Part shown: positions 1-13,094 of the stretch, one piece after another | Numbering within the stretch: the stretch's first letter is position 1 | Layout: the number at the start of each line of letters is the position of its first letter | NCBI GenBank assembly: GCA_009741485.1 | Contig: CM019219.1 | Location: 6,192,048-6,256,047 of the forward strand | DNA from: Malurus cyaneus samueli | Lineage: Eukaryota; Chordata; Aves; Passeriformes; Maluridae | Length of the DNA stretch: 64,000 nucleotides | Direction of reading: 5' to 3' | Program-made: the position numbers and the translations under genes | Notes under the pieces: generated by a model | The model's input: only the letters and a program-made list of their open reading frames with translations | Database searches by the model: none | Told to the model about the DNA's origin: nothing

Positions 1-1234
1 ATTTTAGTGAAGGAGGGTGGGAGGAAAGCAGAGTTTTAATTATGTGACAAGGGGGGAAAAAATTGAACTTATAAGCCATTTCAGGCTTAGCAGTGTAAGA
101 ATACATTTATTAATTTACTGTCCAGTTGTTACTGGAGGTGTTGTCTGAGCATGGGGAGCAGGGAGGGGGTGGCAGGCTGGTGACAGCCTCTCATGCTCAG
201 GGAGCAGGAGCAGAGCCCGGGGCAGGCAGAAGGAGCCTGCTCTGGATGGGAGCTCAAGCGTCCCCTGCTGCAGGGAGAGACTGGAGCACAACTCTCCCGA
301 GGCACAGCATCCTGCATCGCTGCCAAATCTGCTGCTGTTGGCACTAGTCTAACACTTTCATGAGTCATCTATCATCCTACCGTTCTTTCTCCACTTTTTC
401 TATCACCATTGTGGAACAACAGATTTTTTCCCCTCCTTTTCTAGCCCTGCCCTTGCTGTCTGCTTCCAGCCTGCTGTAAGAGCAACAAGCTCCTGCTCAT
501 CCATCGCCGCCCAGCCCTGGGAACTTGGCCCTTTGTCACTCTCCCAAGGTGCTGGATGGATTCCATGCACCTCAGCGTCTTCCTCATCCTTTTTCTGAGG
601 AAAATAGCTGGCAGGTTCAGGTGCCAGAGCATGTGTTAGTGTCGAGGTTAACCTGAGAAATTTATCCCATTCTCTGTGTGTGCATCATCCGTTTAGCAGG
701 GAAGGGGGCCCTGCCAAGGGCAGACCAGGACCCAACCATCTCATCTGCTACTGCATGAATTCCAGACATTACAAGGTAGAGGCATGGCTACCCCATGTCC
801 TTTTCTCACATCTCATTCCGAAATTGTGATCCAGCCCTGAAACATTCAGAGAAGCTGCCAGGGCTCCTGCAATTGTCTGTGAAACTCCTGTTTTGACACA
901 CATTCCGTATTCTCGTAAAACATTAAGATACAAGTTCAGTATTCATTTCAGCAAACGGGAGAATTGAATTCTCTCTTCATTAGCAGTGCATGAAACTGTC
1001 TGCTGGTTGGTTCAGGGCTTTGATTTTTATTCTAAACCCAGATGGAAATATTTGCATAAGTCCTACAGTAGTCCTTTGTGAGGGCTTTTTTCGTTCTTCT
1101 CGCCCCAGTTAATATTGCAAACTTAAGAAATCCTCTGAAATTAATCTTTTCCATTATGCCCGTTTCTGAGCTTTACGAATGTGACAGAAAGATCCAGAAA
1201 TCACAGCCTAGTGATTTCCAGCGGGCTCTGAGGC

Positions 1235-1490
1235 TGCAGTGATTATTTGCGCGTCGCGCGTGTGTGTTTATCTCTTTTGGCTAGCGAGCCCTTCCATGTT
1301 TCCCCGTTTTTATTTCCCCTCTCCGCACACTCCTTCCCAGCTGCTGTAACCAGTGCTTGCCCTCTGGCCAGTGCTGGGGATGAGCAGTCTGTGAGGCTGC
1401 TGGAAATGCCTCTCGGTCGGTCACCGGGCAGGATGCACGCGGAGCCGCCTGGCACCTGCGCTCGCCGCGCTCTGGGGCAGTGTGTGCCAC
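1235..1490. promoter_or_regulatory. Short CpG-rich patch
   Basis: Between about 1240 and 1480 there are roughly 18 CpG dinucleotides, including GCGCGTCGCGCG (1250-1261) and a cluster around 1405-1475 (CGGTCGGTCACCGGG, CGCGGAGCCGCC, CGCTCGCCGCGC). The surrounding intron has very few. That density is close to CpG-island level over a short length. No TATA box or recognisable first exon follows on either strand. It could be an alternative promoter, an unmethylated enhancer or an old GC-rich insertion. Confidence 0.4.
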
Positions 1491-1580
1491 CTGGTACCCT
1501 CTGCTCCAGCCTGAGCACTCTGCAAAGAATCCCTGCCTGGGCCAAAAGCATCCCCAGAGCGGCTTCTGCTGCGTTCCTGC

Positions 1581-1647
1581 AAAAAAAAAAAACCCAAACA
1601 AACAAACAATGGGNAAAAAAAAAAAACCCAAACAAACAAACAATGGG
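1581..1647 (+). repeat. 33-bp exact duplication around a single N
   Basis: A 33-bp unit (twelve A, then CCCAAACAAACAAACAATGGG) occurs at 1581-1613 and again at 1615-1647, with one N at 1614 between the copies. The copies are identical. This is most simply a contig-join artefact in a homopolymer, though a true tandem duplication is possible. Confidence 0.95.
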
Positions 1648-4600
1648 TTTGGCGGGTTTGTGCTTTGCGCTGCTGGAGAAGCAAGATGTTGAATAATACT
1701 TGTTTTTTCATTGAAATTCCGCTTACAGCTGGAGCTGGAGCTCTTAGCCTGCATGGAAAATATCAGTGATTACTTTGGTTTTTGTTTTTTCAATACAGCA
1801 GATCCCTGATTTTCTCCCTGGGAGCCTCCGTGTTTAGGGTTGTCTTGTCTCCTGCTATTGCTGTCATTATGAGAGGGGACTCTGTGTATTCTCAGTGCCG
1901 TGTACGAGGGGTGGAAACACGTGCTGAGACAAGGCCTGAAACATCTAGAAAAGGGAGTCTTTTTTTTACTCAACTCACTTCATTTTATTGGTATTTATTT
2001 TACTAATAAAATGTAAGTGAATTCCCTTTATTTTTTTTTCCTGCTGCCTGTTTTTATCCTACCAGTGATTTACCTTCATTTTTATATTAAGTGCTATGGA
2101 GCCAGTAGAGTGTTTATTTGTAATTGTGTGTTTGTGTGTGTTTTACTCTTGAATATAAATAACATCCCGGTGTCTCTTCAGTTTAGAAATTCTGCCAAGC
2201 TGTCACAGAGATCCTTTCATGATCCATATCCTTCTCAAACTCCCCACAATTGGTTTTTAAATGCTGGGACTGTAAGTTTTAGAGTTGCATTTATTAGAGA
2301 TGCCATTTTGCATTTACCGAGAAAGGGCTGTTGCTTTTTGACACCATTCCCTGTTGGCATTCTCCTGTTTTAGACCAGTGTGAAATACATTCAGGGATGT
2401 TTTTTGAAGTGTAATAATGGGTGTGTAATAGCCTAAATTGTGAGGCTCTTTGGCTCTGTGCATGTGTGTGCATGTGTTTCATGAGCAGAGCCTGTGTCCA
2501 TCCAGAGGTGCTTTGTGCATGGTGGCAGCACAGAAAGCACGTGAAATCCAGAAAGGACTAAATGAGCACTCTGTGTGCAGCAGTCAGTAGATTTTGAGTT
2601 TCTCATTTTGAATTTTTTCATTTCCAGTTGCCTCACGTGTAGCTGGTTTTAATGTCTTTCGGTGACGGCTTTTATAACATCAGGGGTCAGAGTGAAATTG
2701 GAATCTGCTTCATCCTTCTAAAAGCATACGGATGTAGCATCCTTTGGACCAAGTTCAGTTCTTCTTCCCCTCACATTTTTCTTTCTCAGTGCACCTTCTA
2801 AAATAAAACGGTACATACCCAAACTAAATCAAAAGTTGGGCATATGATAGCTTTCTTTGGGTTTTTGTATTTAGCAGTATTGTCCAAACCAGGTTAGCCA
2901 ACTGGAAAATACTGGGAAAAAGGCATTTCTGAGTAAAAGGAGGTGATGATACCGCTGCAAAGGGGTAAACAGCCATACAGGGTAATAGGAATGATTCTTC
3001 CAAAGGCCCAGAAGGTTGTTCTCACTTGAATTTGTATGATGCTAATCTGAAAAAAGGGAAATGTGTCCACTTCCCTTTAAATAAACTTCTTAGCTGGAAT
3101 TTCATCATGGCTGCATGTCACCCACTATAGCTACATTTGCCTGACTTCTTGTCAAGTCAGGGTTTATTTGTACAAAACTAATTTTAGAGTTTTCTCTTCT
3201 ACATAAAACGTTAGGGTTGCTTTTTTCCCTTTGATTAAATTTGTCAGTATCATGGAGCGTTTCTGCCTCTCTCTCTGTATCCATTTCTAGTCAGTTTGTG
3301 GATGGTGGCACTGATTTGACACTTGGGGTTTTTTCATGGCTTTTAGGTACCTAAAAAAGGCTGACAGTCACTGGCTGATTGGTATGATAAGAGAGGTCAA
3401 ATTTAGGATCAACATCACTTTGTGTAAATGTAAATAAAACACCATCGTTATTTTTAGCTATTTGTCGTGTGCTGAATTTGGACTTTGGTTTACAAATTAA
3501 TTAGGGGCAGAAACATTTGGCAAAGAATATGAACTGAACTCAAATATAAACCCATACCAATATTTTTGGAATTGCAGAAGCAGTTATTTTGTTTCCATAA
3601 TTACGAGTGCGGAGAGTATGGATTCATAACAATGGGAGGTCCCAATAGGAGGATAATTACTAAAAGTCTTTTGAAACAAAAATTGTGTTCAAATTGCAAT
3701 AATTTTACCAAACTGTTTACCACTTGTTTTCCATAAGTATCTAATAAGAAAACTCATTGCTTTAATATAGTTTGTACCAGCAGTGTAAAAAAAAACAAAC
3801 AAAAAAAAACCAAACCCCAAAACAACAGCATTAGAGGTTCCTGTTTCTTACAGAGAAATTTATGATGTATTCTTCCACAGAGCCAGACTCTCTCTTACAC
3901 CATGTGAGCAGATATTAACTAGAGACCAGCATCAGACAACCATTTTTGTCTTTCCCTTTATTTAAAATATGACTTTCACAAGTATAATTTGGCTTAAGAG
4001 ACCAATTTATGCTTGAAGTGCTAAATAGTTTTTCTGTTGGCTTTATATGAGTTACACTGAACACTTAGCCAGTTGTCACAAGGATGAATCCGTCTAATAT
4101 AAAGTAATCCTTTATTCATACCAAATAACACTTTTTACTGCTTTACTTTACTGTAGTCAAGTCTCGGAGAGAATCTTTCTAAGCAATCCTTGGAGAGAGC
4201 GGAACTGGTGACAGAGCTGCAAATTCTCTGTGGGTTTAGGAATTCATCATTAGGCTGTCTACACTCATTTTTCTGGGAAAAACAGTAATTTCTTGAGAAA
4301 GAGGTAGGAAGTAAATTTAAAATAAAATATGAAAACCAAACACAAAAGAATCAACACACACTTTGGCTCCCCAGTGGTAACGCTCAACTGCAAAGGCTTT
4401 CCACATGTTGTGGATCTAAGTAAACAATTGGGTTCTTGAAATTGCTGCAAAAATATGTTTTTGCTTTTAGAATTGATCCAGAAGAATAAGAAAAGCTTTA
4501 AAATTAACCATATTTTGATGTAAGATATGTATAAAATGTCGCATATTGATAACAGGTTAGAATCACTTCATTTAAACTTTCACTTGCAGATCTGGCTACT

Positions 4601-7600
4601 TCCTAAAAAAGGAAACTTCAGATTATATTTCCTTGAATCACTTAGAGAAATCCAGACACAGATCAGAATTCTAATTTCTCTTTGTCAGTAACAGATAACA
4701 TAAGGATAAAAGCTGGTGTAGAATATGAATATTAATTTTTTAACCATATTGGAAAAACCTTCTGATGACGTAGCCCTGTGTTTTTGAAGCAATATTCTGG
4801 AAAGTAGCTGACTGAATCCCATTAATTTAAATGAGAGTTAAATGGCAGTTTGTATGGATCTCTTTGAAAATTTGAGACTTAGTTCTTTATTCTTATTTCT
4901 TTCAAACCGTTGTAGAAGACTTCCATGTGTTTAGTGGACTTTCAAAGGCAGACATGTATAGTGCAGTTAAAATACTACAATTTAGCAGTATTGCACTGCC
5001 TAAGTTGTCATTTCCTGCAGAGTAAAAGAATATGGCTAAAGCATGTTGTTTTACGTGATGTTGCAAGATTTAAGGCTTCTGCCTGTTCTCAGTGTAACCA
5101 GTGAAAACTTTATTGCCTGTTGTCAAAAAAAAAATAAAAACTCCAATTTAATTTCTGAAACTTGAATCTGAATCTTAGGTTGTGCTTCCTTTATAATTAC
5201 ACACACTTACTGGAAACAGCATATGGTGAAAATATATAGAAGTTGGTGATACAAAAGAAACGAGGAGAAGTGCTGGGCTTTTATGCTGATTGCACCTGTA
5301 TGGGGGCTTTATAAGCTTGCAATTTGTATCATTTATAGACACAGACTCAACATACCCCTAATGTAACTAGTACTGCAAAAGGGTTTTGGTTTTTTTTTCC
5401 TTCTTTCTGCTGACTGAATGATAGGTAAAGTGATTTTCAACAAATGTCTCCCTGTGGGCTGTCATCATGGAAACGTTGTAATCCTGCATTTTAACCTTAG
5501 TGCTGGCAACTATCCAGAAATTATTTCATTTATGCCAAACTGTTCTGTACCCACAAAGCACTTGCTCTCTTACTGCATGGGGAGAGAACAAACTTTAAAT
5601 CGTAATGATTCCACTGTTTTAGCAGATCTTTATCATCTGTGTTCATGAGGATGGAGCAAAAATGAAGTGGCAGCATCTTTTTCCTTTGTTTTCTTGGGGT
5701 GTTCTTGGCTTTATTATGGGAGTGGAAATTTGAAAACTCACGGGTGACTCAGGTGCCTACTTGACATTTGTACCTTTGGGAACATTTAGTGCTGGAATCT
5801 GATCATTACAAAAATAAATTGTACTTCATTATATCCAAGCTGTTTCCTCTTTAGTGGTTTGGTTTGTTTTAGAACTTGTGCAGAGACTCAGGTGGTAACG
5901 TTACTGCCTTTTATAAAATCACTTTTGTAGTTGTTTTACTCGTATCTGTTAATCCTCTAGTGTGGGCTAACAGCTTTTCTTGAAAAAGAAACATAGAACA
6001 TAACTGATCCCTTAAATTAAGCCTGATTCTAGATTTTGTTCAGGATCAAGTCATGAATAAGCAACTATTCAGCTCTGGAAGCTATAAAGCCTCACAGTCT
6101 ATGCCCTCTTTCCTAAATCTTGCACACCTAAAATTCCAGAAAAAAAAAAAGTAATTTAGAACTGCAGGGGCACATTTTATATAATCTCTAGAAGTATACT
6201 TTCCCTGTATAACTAGTTGGAAGAAATATTTTGGGTCAAATTCCTAAAATCCCATTAATTTTATCTTCCCACATGATCTGCATTTCATTATCAGTAAACA
6301 CAGTAGTAACTTAGGGGTGGAGATGAGCAGGTATTTGCACAACATGATGTTATCCCGTACCTATGAAATCTGTGGTGATACACTTGTTAGAAGTACTTTG
6401 CATTAATTGTCTGAAATACTGAAATACTGAAAATGCATTTTTGAGTAATTCCCCAACTCTGAAAACCATAATTTCCAAATTCTTGACTAATATTCTCTTA
6501 CTCTATGCTGTGCAAGGTATTCTGCACAAAAAAGGGGCTTCAGAGAGGGCCCTGCTGCTGCATCCTTTTATTGCACATGGGTTCAAGGGGTTTGTTCCTG
6601 CAGACCTTTTTGGAGACAATATTCAGCGGAAAAATCTTGCCTACAAATAATGCTTTATGTCAGGAATTGATCCACTCCTTGAAATTGTAGTCATATCACA
6701 TTAGCTCAGGCAGCTGATATTTTCAGCTCCTTTTCCTACTGTTATTTTTTTCCCCCTTTTTTTTCTTTTTAACCTCTCTGTGAGAGGAGCTGTCACTTCT
6801 GCATTAAATGATTCCTGGTTAGACAGTGCTTTTCCACAGATAGGATGTTGGCCTCAGAGTAACCAGTCTAGATCTGTTCTGAATTCAGCTATTAACTGAG
6901 CAACCAGAAACTTGTAATTACCTTCATTTTAAGTATAGGTCAAAGTTGTGGTAGAAGAACCAACTATTTCCTTAAGTGCTTAAATATGGATTTCTCTAGA
7001 AGTCTTGACCTCTGTGGTTTCTTTGGTTTCATTTCCTCTTTGGTTTCCAGCATTCAGAGCCTCAACTACACGTCAGTTACTCACTGTAAAGTCAAATGTT
7101 TTCAGTCAGTTCACTTACTAAGGGTACAGGTGCTGTTTTGTCCAGTATTTTCTGTGATTGCAGTTGTGGAAATACAAAATCGTCTCAAGAAAAAGAGCAT
7201 TGATAAGGGTCAAAACACTGGCTCTTCTGTTAGAATCTTTCGAGCATTCGGGTTGAAACAAAACCAAAATCACAGCACACGAACAACTGGGGTATTCCAG
7301 TGACTGAGATCTGTTATGTAATAGTTCCCAGAAAGATTCTGTCATGTATATGAAGCGTGGGAGCAAAGAAATTAAGAACAGAGTTCGCAGGCACACAAAT
7401 ACTCAAGAGATGACCTCCTGAGATTTGCTAAGCAAAGAAGTAAAACCATATTTAGTAAAAACAGAAAGGAAAAGAGAATTGTGGGTTTAGACTTTCTTTA
7501 TTTAAAAGTCTTCACATGTTCTGCAGTTTGAGAATTTCCCATCAATCTGTTTCTTTTATGTCAGTGTTTCCTGCACTTGATGAGTCTGGGAGTGGCTGAG

Positions 7601-7611
7601 AGCTGCGGGTT

Positions 7612-7892
7612 TTTGTCCTGGAGGAGGCTCAGGGGGGAGCTTGTCACTCTCTACAACCTGACAGGAGGTTGTGGCCAGGTGCAGGTCAGTCTGTTCTCCC
7701 AAAAAACAGTGACAGGACAAGAGGAAACAGCATCAAGTTGCACTAGGAGGTATTAGGAAAAATTTCTTAACCTGATGGGTTGTAAGCACTGGAAAGATTC
7801 AAATCCACGTGGATGTGGTGGACTTGGCAAGGCTTGTTTAGTGACTCAAGGATCTTAGAGGTTTTCTCCTACCTAAATGATTCTATGATTTC
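7612..7892 (+). mobile_element. CR1 LINE 3'-end relic, sense to GFRA1
   Basis: The order of phrases matches the 3' end of avian CR1 elements: a GGAGGCTCAGGGG start, CACTCTCTACAACCTGA, GGAGGTTGTGGCCAGGTG, GACAAGAGGAAACAGC, TCAAGTTGCACTAGG, TATTAGGAAAAATTTCTTAA, GGGTTGTAAGCACTGGAA, then CCTAAATGATTCTATGATT at the end. Such 5'-truncated CR1 tails are the commonest transposon relic in bird genomes. This copy lacks blocks expected between the ACTGGAA phrase and the tail and carries many substitutions, so it is old. The reading is from memory of the family, without alignment. Confidence 0.9.
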
Positions 7893-8764
7893 TGCTCCCT
7901 GAAGAGTGTAATTCACTAAATATGGCTGGGAAAAAAAAAGGCAAAGTTTCACTAATAAGAATCTCACATAGGCTATTAAGTTAAAACTTCCAGGAGACAT
8001 TATTAGTTGCAGGGGTAAGGGTCAGGTCTCTTTGTGGATATATCTTCTCTTGGCTTTCAGCCTAACAGCTTTAGGGGACATTAGCTTGGAACTGAGCAAT
8101 ATAAGCAGAAACAATTCTGGTGCTCCTGCCTGGTGGGAGCTCACAGATGCTTGTAATAAAAATTGTTAAAAATTGTTTCATTAGTTTGAAAAAAACCAGA
8201 TTTCTTGGAATACTCTACTTCTTTTGCCAAGAATTTTTAATTTCTTTTGTCTTCTGTATATGACAATTGCTAGCAGAAGCTACCTCACAATTAATTATGA
8301 TGAAATACAGCACTTAAAATGACCACTCAGCATTTTTTCATTTGCATGTTGAAAACAAAAGGTAATTGGGTTGAAAACAATATGGTATTTAATGCCTTTA
8401 AGTGGCACATTTTTCCAAAAGATAAAGACACACCAACCTTCTGGAATTACATAATGCCACAGACATAAGTAAAACTAATCAGATATGCCACGTGCCCTCA
8501 TTTTGTAAGTGCAATAGCTCATTTAGCTGTTAGCAAAACCTTGCTTAGTGATGCATCGATAATTAGAAACTGTCACTGTCTGTATATGAATAACACTTTT
8601 TCTCCCTCTTGCTATTTTGATATTTGGAAGGGGAAAAAATAATCATCACATACCACATTTCATCTGTCCCGGAGTACAAACGTAGTTGGACACTTCAAGA
8701 TGCCTGTGTAGAATCTTTAAAATATTATGAAATGAAGTGTGAAATTTTTATACTTACAATTACA

Positions 8765-9004
8765 AATGTGGATTTTTATATGATAGGCAGGTAGGAGGGG
8801 TTGTTCCTGAGGTACCACATCTGCAAGGCGTGTAGTGTTTAATAAGAGTTTGCATACAGTTTGAGAGCATGTNNNNNNNNNNNNNNNNNNNNNNNNAATG
8901 TGGGTTTTTATGTGATAGGCAGGTAGGAGGGGTTGTTCCTGAGGTACCACATCTGCAAGGCGTGTAATGTTTAATAAGAGTTTGCATACAGTTTGAGAGC
9001 ATGT
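8765..9004 (+). repeat. 108-bp direct duplication flanking an assembly gap
   Basis: Bases 8765-8872 and 8897-9004 are two 108-bp copies separated only by the N run. They differ at three positions, all A/G (GGATTTTT or GGGTTTTT, TATATGAT or TATGTGAT, GTAGTG or GTAATG). The pattern fits either two haplotype copies left on both sides of a gap or the edges of an unresolved tandem array. Short reading frames running through the copies are by-products of the duplication. Confidence 0.95.
8873..8896. other. Assembly gap of 24 N
   Basis: An unresolved run of 24 N lies exactly between the two copies of the 108-bp duplication, so its real length is uncertain. Confidence 0.99.
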
Positions 9005-12000
9005 ATTTTAGAAACAAAAAATCTTGTGTGGAAGGAATATTAGTATTTTAACCTGCTTCGAAGGTTGGTAGAAAGGCTTTGCTGGTGATTTTTGGCAGGC
9101 AGGCTTCTCTGAGCTCACAGCTGTTCATCCATTAGGTGGAAGGAGCACAGGGGAGTTTTGTCTGTCAGTCACCAGCAATCATTAAACCCCTCTGAGCCTG
9201 GACTACAGGCAAGGTGGACAATCCTGGGAGAGGACAGTGTTTAAATATCCTTTTCTTTGCAGATCAAAAGGGTTCCTTTGCAGCCCACCTTTCCTGAGGA
9301 CACAGCTCCTCTGTTCTCCAAGGTGTGTTTCATGTGCAGCAGCGCTTTGTGCATGGCCCTCGTCACTGGCTCTGTTGTTGCATTTCCACTGAGCATCAAA
9401 GGAAGGACAGGACATCCAAATGTACAAATTTAGGGTCAGGCACATTGCCTGAGGCTGCTTTTAATTCGTGCTTAGAAGCTTGTCCTGTTCCTAGTAACAG
9501 TTTTTATATAAAGAATCTTGACTAAACTGTTAGGAAAACAGGCACAATTTAAATCAAAGCTACAATAAACATTCCATCAGCTCTGTGACAGTGATATCCA
9601 AGTTTTAGTGACTCACCTGTGGTCTTCAGCTGGAGTAGGTGGGAGATTTTCCCTTTTCCTTCATAGAGATGTGTAACTGAACAGTGCTGAAGGTTTTGGG
9701 GGTGATGCTGAGCCTGGGTTTTCCACTAAAAATGGTGGTGGTGATGCAGATCTGCTTGTCTGAAGTCTAGACAAGATAAAAACCCAAGTGACAATTAGAT
9801 AACTCGGGTAAATGAAGATAAAACCATTTATCTGGGAGGCACATGAAGCCATCCATGCTGAGGAGAGGGCAATGCAGAGCTGATTTAGGGTGTTTACATC
9901 TATTCAAATTTGTAAACAATAGCCTCTAAAACAAATTTGTTGACTCTTTTTTCTCAGTCTACCCACTGCAGCCATTTCTCTGTGAAACATTATGTTTATA
10001 CCCATATGAACCCCACATTTGGATATTTTAGTGCACTGAAATGCAGTGGGATAACTCCTGAGGCTCTTTGGAAGCTCACAGACAGTCCTTATTGCAAATG
10101 TTCACATTACTTAGTGGTAACTTCACATTACTTACTGGTAACACCTTCAGGGAGTAGGTTGTACTTCTCCAAAGGCTGCTTTGGCTCCGTTTTTGCTGTT
10201 TTACCCCTCAGCTGATGGTACAAATTTAGAAAGCTCTCCTTGAGAGACAGCCAGCTTCAGACAGTGCTACAGAAGTGCAAATCACCTGAGGTGTATTCCA
10301 GCCACTGTTTAGCTATGAATATCTGGAGACTCAACATATTTTAGCTGGCACTATACCAACACTAAAATATGATTTTATTATGTAAACTAACTGTTTCCAA
10401 TTCCTTTTTAATGGAAATCTAAAATACTGAAATAATAGTGCAGGACTTCAGAAATTCCCAGGACAGCGTGCTCGTCTGCTCCAAATTCCTACCGTCTCCA
10501 GGCTGGTGGGATTTCAAAACTTGATCCAAAGAGCAGCTGCCTGAATTAATAGGAAATGTATTAAAGGTGAATGATGTCATGGACTTACATGCAAACATAT
10601 ATAAATGAATAATTGGATGACTGTAAGGACATGGACATAACCCTTGGTCTCAGGTGGTTCCTTGACACACAGTGCCAAAACATTCACTCCCACACCTGGG
10701 CCCTGGAGGGGAAATTTCCTTTTCCTCCTGTTGTATGTAAAATATGACAGAGGATTTTTTTTTAAAACACTGCTCTTCGTTATTCACAATCCATAAATAT
10801 TTATGGACTGTGAGAAAATGCACCTGCTGCTTACTGCTCCATGTGAAACAAAAGCCCAGCAAGGAAAATGCTATAAACCAAAGGAGAACTGAAACATATT
10901 TTATCAATTACTGGTAAGTACTAGGAGCTAAAAAGAACTTTTTCAGAGACAAGATGAGAAAAAGATAGCAGCAAAGTTAAACCATCCGGCTGGAGAGCCT
11001 GGCTCCAGAGGCTCTGCTCAGTGGAAGTCACAAAAAATAACTGCAGCACTATCAGAAACAGGTGATGCTTGAGTAGATTGGAAGAATAAACTCCTCTCAG
11101 TACGTTCCCAGAGATGATTATGGGTAATCTGTGTGGACAGACCTCCTTTTATTCCAGGGCTGAGGGGATTTTATGATCTGTCTCACATGGATGGCTGTGC
11201 ACTGCTTCACACTCATTTGTCTGAGAGACCTCTTGGTTTGCAATTCCTGTGTCTACAGCGCTTTCGGTGTGCAAACATTTGAATTAAATTTGTGTTTTGG
11301 AGCCATGTGGCCTCACTGGCATGTAAAATGCTCCAGACTGCGAAAGTACATCTGGGAACTTGGAGCAAAACCGTTTTTTGAATGCTAAACTTGTGCTGTC
11401 TTCGCTACATGATTCTCAATGCAAAAAAGCACCTTTCTGAAGCATTCCAGGGAAGATGCACTTGTTTTTATTAATGAAATGCCTACACTAAGAATTCATA
11501 ATGTTTACTAGAATGAAAATTTTTAAAGTTACAGTAAGATATCTTCTTGGGAGTTTCACAGAAACCCTTTTTCCTCCCAGAGGTTGATAGGACCCACAGG
11601 TCAGAGGGAGCTGTTTTTGTCCCTAAGGTGGACGCAGTCATTTCCTACCCAGGATTTCTGTAGATGGAGCTGCTGCAATGCCTTTTTTTTTTTTTTTTTC
11701 CCTGCAAGTTCTTGCCACTTTTAGTAAATGTGACTAGGCCTGCTTATGTGGTGAAAACAGGAGATAATACTGTGTTTTACAGTAGGAACATGACTTATTG
11801 CAGTGCCTTAAAAACTATTGTGCAGTCAGAGAGCAACAGTATGCTGTGATCACAGTTTCCATTGCCAGGAGCGCCTCTAAACTGCTCAGAAAACTTGAGT
11901 TGTTCTTGACTCGGCTTTTAGATGTTTACAGCAGCTTTAGAGTAGCACGGGGCTTCTGAAACAGCAAACTCCAGTCCAGGAATTTTCTCTTGCAAGCAGG

Positions 12001-12909
12001 GGATGCCTTTATTCCCATGGGGAATCTTGGAATTCCTGCCTGTGACATGGGGTGACACTTCCCCACCGTGACAGAGCTCTGAGCTTTGTCATCAGCCTAA
12101 GTTTTTTATGAGCGGGTCTGGTAAAGCTGGAGTTGGCTCATTGCTCCTGCTGAGCACACTGTGGTGAGGTCTGATCAGACCTTGGTGAAAATTAGTGATG
12201 CTGGCAAAATGAGCTTCTGGGCCTTGAAAAATACTAATTGAGTCGTCTTCTAATAGTACATTGTAATTCAGCTTAAAGAGCTTAATCAGAATCTATTACA
12301 TGCTGCTAAAGTGGCTCAATAATGGAAGGCTGATTCATAACCATCATAATCACTTCACTGCACTTTTAGTTCAGATCTGTTTTTCTTCTTGCTTTAGTGC
12401 TCAATAGAATCTTCACAGCCAAAAGAAACCTTTGAATTAAATGTTGTTAATATTAAAATTTGGGGTTGAACCTATGAAACAATGAAATAGTGGAAGACTT
12501 AATTGCAGGGCGGTACACTTTAGGTTTTATTGCTTTACTTTTTGCATTTGTGGTGCAAAAAGAGATCCTGACCAATGTACTGAAATTTATTTTTACATAT
12601 TTTCTATCATATTACATAATCCTGGAGTTTAATTTTTTGGGGGGTAAGCATCTCATTTTTGAGAATGTTTTGCATGGAACTCCTCTCTGTTTCTGGAATG
12701 TTGTACATCCATGCTCCAATAACTGGTATGAAATGTGTGGTATATGATATTGAGGTTGGCCCGTTCCTGCAGTCTTTGTCCAGGTTTCTGAAGTTAAATT
12801 TTCAGCTCAGCAATGTCCCAAAATGCAGCACAAAGACAATCAGAGGGGGCTGAGCTGGTGACCATGAGCCTTGTTCTTTGGGGAAGGCAGAGCTGGCTGA
12901 TCAGTCCAA
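9005..12909. other. Intron block with little visible structure
   Basis: Ordinary mixed AT-rich sequence. It contains the 21-bp tandem pair at 10101 and a run of 17 T at 11683-11699. All frames are below 95 codons with no recognisable motif. Confidence 0.6.
10101..10142 (+). repeat. 21-bp tandem pair
   Basis: TTCACATTACTTAGTGGTAAC (10101-10121) is followed immediately by a second copy (10122-10142) that differs at one base (TTACT in place of TTAGT). Confidence 0.95.
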
Positions 12910-12985
12910 AGCTTTAGATCTGCCACTGATTCACTGACTGATCTCTGTCTCAGCTTATCAATCTGTTTGATGGCAGTAAAATCAC
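12910..12985 (+). mobile_element. Possible MIR-like tRNA-derived SINE relic
   Basis: The phrases AGATCTGCCACTGATTCACT and ATCTCTGTCTCAGCTTATCA, followed by ATCTGTTTGATGGCAGTAAAAT, follow the order of the MIR core and tail (ctgccactgattcgctgtg, acctctctgtgcctcagtttc, atctgtaaaatgg), with the middle deleted. Ancient MIR copies are shared by amniotes, so one here is plausible, but the match is by memory and weak. Confidence 0.3.
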
Positions 12986-13094
12986 TTCAGCTTCCCTCCA
13001 GGACAAATTGTGTGTGCAACTTCATAAAAAGGACTTGGGGTGTTTGCAGTGTTGTGTAAGTGAAGTAACGTGCTGTGGTATTATATTGGGATGG

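Larger units (their letters stand above)
1..7611. other. Intron block with little visible structure
   Basis: Apart from the CpG-rich patch and the N-flanking duplication, this is unremarkable AT-rich sequence with short A/T runs (for example 3787-3815 and 6746-6775) and TG-rich words near 2455-2480. The reading frames at 126-368 and 1243-1754 are short, overlap one another on both strands and show no domain. No exon, RNA gene or transposon was recognised. Confidence 0.6.

Noticed and set aside
1243..1754. Overlapping ORFs on both strands near 1.2-1.7 kb
   Set aside because: They run through the duplicated A-rich segment and the N at 1614. Their C-rich or K/N-rich ends are translated simple repeat, and no domain is present.
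7093..7115. AAATGTTTTCAGTCA before GT as the DVFQQ microexon
   Set aside because: It is preceded by GTC and not AG, and the encoded peptide does not match.
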